Positions 53,702-54,786 of a DNA stretch of 54,786 bases are shown here, in pieces. The stretch comes from a virus. The notes under the pieces were generated by a model. That model was given only the letters and a program-made list of their open reading frames with translations, had not been told where the DNA came from and did no database searches. Location: positions 1 through 54,786 of IMG/VR virus record IMGVR_UViG_3300043446_002312; one strand, 5' to 3'. Made by a program: the position numbers and the translations under genes. Each line of letters opens with the position of its first letter. Positions within the stretch are counted from its first letter, which is position 1.

Positions 53702-53948
53702 CACTAAACCACTCCAGCTCCGCTGCAATAGCACGAAGGTGTTCAGCAGCGGCGACTTGTCCGCGGTCGAAAATTAAATGGCTATCTCCGTGGTATGAAG
53801 AAGGGACAAAAAGGTTTTCAACCTGATCTGCAGCAGCACGCAGGGCGGATGCAATGGCAGGCAGGTAGTGCCAGTCATCGGGCTTGCCACTGGCAGCACG
53901 GTTGAACTCCCAGAACACCTGCTGCGCATGGGGGGAGAGGTTAGTCAT
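53691..53948 (-). CDS. Picocyanobacterial-type small paralog B
   Basis: 85 aa from the ATG at 53948: MTNLSPHAQQVFWEFNRAAS, GKPDDWHYLPAIASALRAAA, then LRAIAAELEWFSDD. Nearly the same N-terminal half as paralog C. Ends 7 nt inside the next start. Function unknown. Confidence 0.7.
   Translation of the reverse strand: MTNLSPHAQQVFWEFNRAASGKPDDWHYLPAIASALRAAADQVENLFVPSSYHGDSHLIFDRGQVAAAEHLRAIAAELEWFSDDP
53851..53939 (-). repeat. Duplicated segment, copy 1
   Basis: About 85% identical over roughly 89 nt to 54104-54192, in the same orientation, coding for the shared N-terminal part of paralogs B and C. Confidence 0.75.
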
Positions 53949-54240
53949 CGGAGCCCTCCAGCTCGGCGGCGATGGCGAGGAGTTTGCCATGCGCTTCAAG
54001 GAGAAACTCGTAATACCACATCTCCGCAGGGGCGCTGTAGACGTAACCGGGAGGAAGCTTTTCCGTCTCAAATAATTGATCCGCAACAGCTCGCAAGGCG
54101 GCGGCGATAGCAGGTAGGTAATGCCAGTCGTCCGGCTTGCCGCTAGCGGCACGGTTGAACTCCCAGAACACCGCCTGCGCGTGGGGGGAGAGCGAACTTC
54201 TAATTTGGCGATCATTAGGAGTTGGTTTGGAGTCAGTCAT
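53941..54240 (-). CDS. Picocyanobacterial-type small paralog C
   Basis: 99 aa from the ATG at 54240: MTDSKPTPNDRQIRSSLSPH, AVFWEFNRAASGKPDDWHYL, PAIAAALRAVADQL, LLAIAAELEGSDD. Shares an 89-nt near-identical segment with paralog B, so the two are a recent duplication. Start overlaps the upstream stop. Confidence 0.7.
   Translation of the reverse strand: MTDSKPTPNDRQIRSSLSPHAQAVFWEFNRAASGKPDDWHYLPAIAAALRAVADQLFETEKLPPGYVYSAPAEMWYYEFLLEAHGKLLAIAAELEGSDD
54104..54192 (-). repeat. Duplicated segment, copy 2
   Basis: Partner of 53851-53939; most differences fall at third codon positions, so both copies appear selected as protein. Confidence 0.75.
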
Positions 54241-54437
54241 CGAAAGAGTTTGCGAAGTAGCAGGGTGACAATCACGGCAGGCCATAGCAGGGCCACGACA
54301 AACTGGCCCAGGCTTTCCCAGAACTTCTCGCTCGCTGACAGCCAAGGTGCGGAGTAAGGCTGCGCCATCCACGTGCAGGCAACCATGAAGCTATAGCCGT
54401 AGGCGACTACAAGAGCGGTCGTGTGTTTGTCAGTCAT
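54237..54437 (-). CDS. Small membrane protein
   Basis: 66 aa with two hydrophobic helices: TALVVAYGYSFMVACTWMA and VVALLWPAVIVTLLLRKLF. Resembles small phage membrane proteins; a holin role cannot be excluded but the location in an early-type region argues against it. Start overlaps the upstream stop. Confidence 0.65.
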   Translation of the reverse strand: MTDKHTTALVVAYGYSFMVACTWMAQPYSAPWLSASEKFWESLGQFVVALLWPAVIVTLLLRKLFR

Positions 54438-54786
54438 CGAGTTGCTCCAGGAGATCGGCGGCGCGATGGAAACGCTTAAAAGTCGCAGTAGCGGCCTTCT
54501 GTAAGGCGTAGTCGGCGTTATACCTCAACCACACCACCAACTCAGCCACTTCTCCACTGGCCTGCGGCTCGGGCTGGGCCACAGCACCATGAGCGAACAA
54601 TCTGATGGCACCACGGCACAAGTCCACTGGGTCTACCTCGGTTCGTTCTGGGTTGCTGTTGAACCAGTCATCGCAGTATTGGCGAAGCACCACGTCTGAC
54701 GGGAAGTTGAGGCCACCCTCGTCGAAGACAACACGGGCTAGCACCTGTTCCTGCGGCTCGGGCTGGGCCAGAGCGGCGCGAGCGCG
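54430..54786 (-). CDS. Hypothetical protein, N-terminus cut off by window edge
   Basis: The frame is open to the right edge (118 codons visible). Contains QPEPQ twice, GLNFPSDVVLRQYCDDWFNS and ATFKRFHRAADLLEQLDD. QPEPQ spacers and AADLLE endings are typical of small picocyanobacterial and cyanophage proteins in my memory. Function unknown; true start lies outside the window. Confidence 0.65.
   Translation of the reverse strand, partial: RARAALAQPEPQEQVLARVVFDEGGLNFPSDVVLRQYCDDWFNSNPERTEVDPVDLCRGAIRLFAHGAVAQPEPQASGEVAELVVWLRYNADYALQKAATATFKRFHRAADLLEQLDD

Noticed and set aside
1-54786. tRNA genes, CRISPR arrays, insertion sequences, integrase or att sites
   Set aside because: Read for cloverleaf ends, regularly spaced repeats, transposase or recombinase motifs; none seen.

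Overview
The window looks like the core of a large contractile-tailed (myovirus-type) phage genome. All recognised genes except one lie on the minus strand, so transcription runs from the right end to the left. A cyanobacterial host, probably Synechococcus or Cyanobium, is suggested (inference) by right-end proteins with 'QPEPQ' and 'AALRAAADQ ... AIAAELE' patterns, which I associate with picocyanobacteria and their phages. Head genes follow a Mu-like plan: DUF935-type portal, Mu I-type protease/scaffold, MuF-type protein, decoration protein, capsid.

Layout in transcription order. 54786-47432 is an early-type region of small overlapping genes with a zinc-ribbon protein, a HAD phosphatase, a DUF1599/Nmad1-like protein and a SprT-like protease. 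47413-42390 is a probable DNA-base hypermodification island: TET/JBP-like 2OG-Fe(II) dioxygenase, class II glutamine amidotransferase, amidoligase, a low-molecular-weight phosphatase on the opposite strand, an HhH/pyrophosphorylase-like protein and a P-loop kinase resembling 5-hydroxymethyl-dU DNA kinases. 42314-39338 holds small genes and a topoisomerase A-type subunit. 39266-37263 holds virion-type or unknown genes. 37228-34433 is a family A DNA polymerase collinear with mitochondrial POLG. 34436-27411 carries a tail-assembly chaperone with a -1 frameshift site, tail completion protein, LysM-type tail protein, a very large sheath and a gp25-like wedge. 27393-20823 carries portal, protease/scaffold, MuF, decoration, capsid and tube genes. 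20732-9289 carries baseplate J, large tail/baseplate proteins, spike and completion proteins. 9289-5973 has terminase subunits and PhoH. 5967-1 has small proteins with recurring cysteine modules, an HNH protein and a possible holin.

Two cis-regulatory systems stand out. Four genes in the early region share a 44-nt block with -35 and -10 boxes that ends in the start codon, so their mRNAs are predicted to be leaderless. In the structural half, the octamer GGGTAAAA occurs 12 times on the minus strand, usually 22-34 nt before a start codon, as expected of a phage-specific middle/late promoter element. No tRNA, CRISPR array, insertion sequence or integrase was seen. No stretch over 300 bases lacks a gene. 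No tape measure, topoisomerase B subunit, helicase or primase was recognised, so the genome probably continues beyond both ends.
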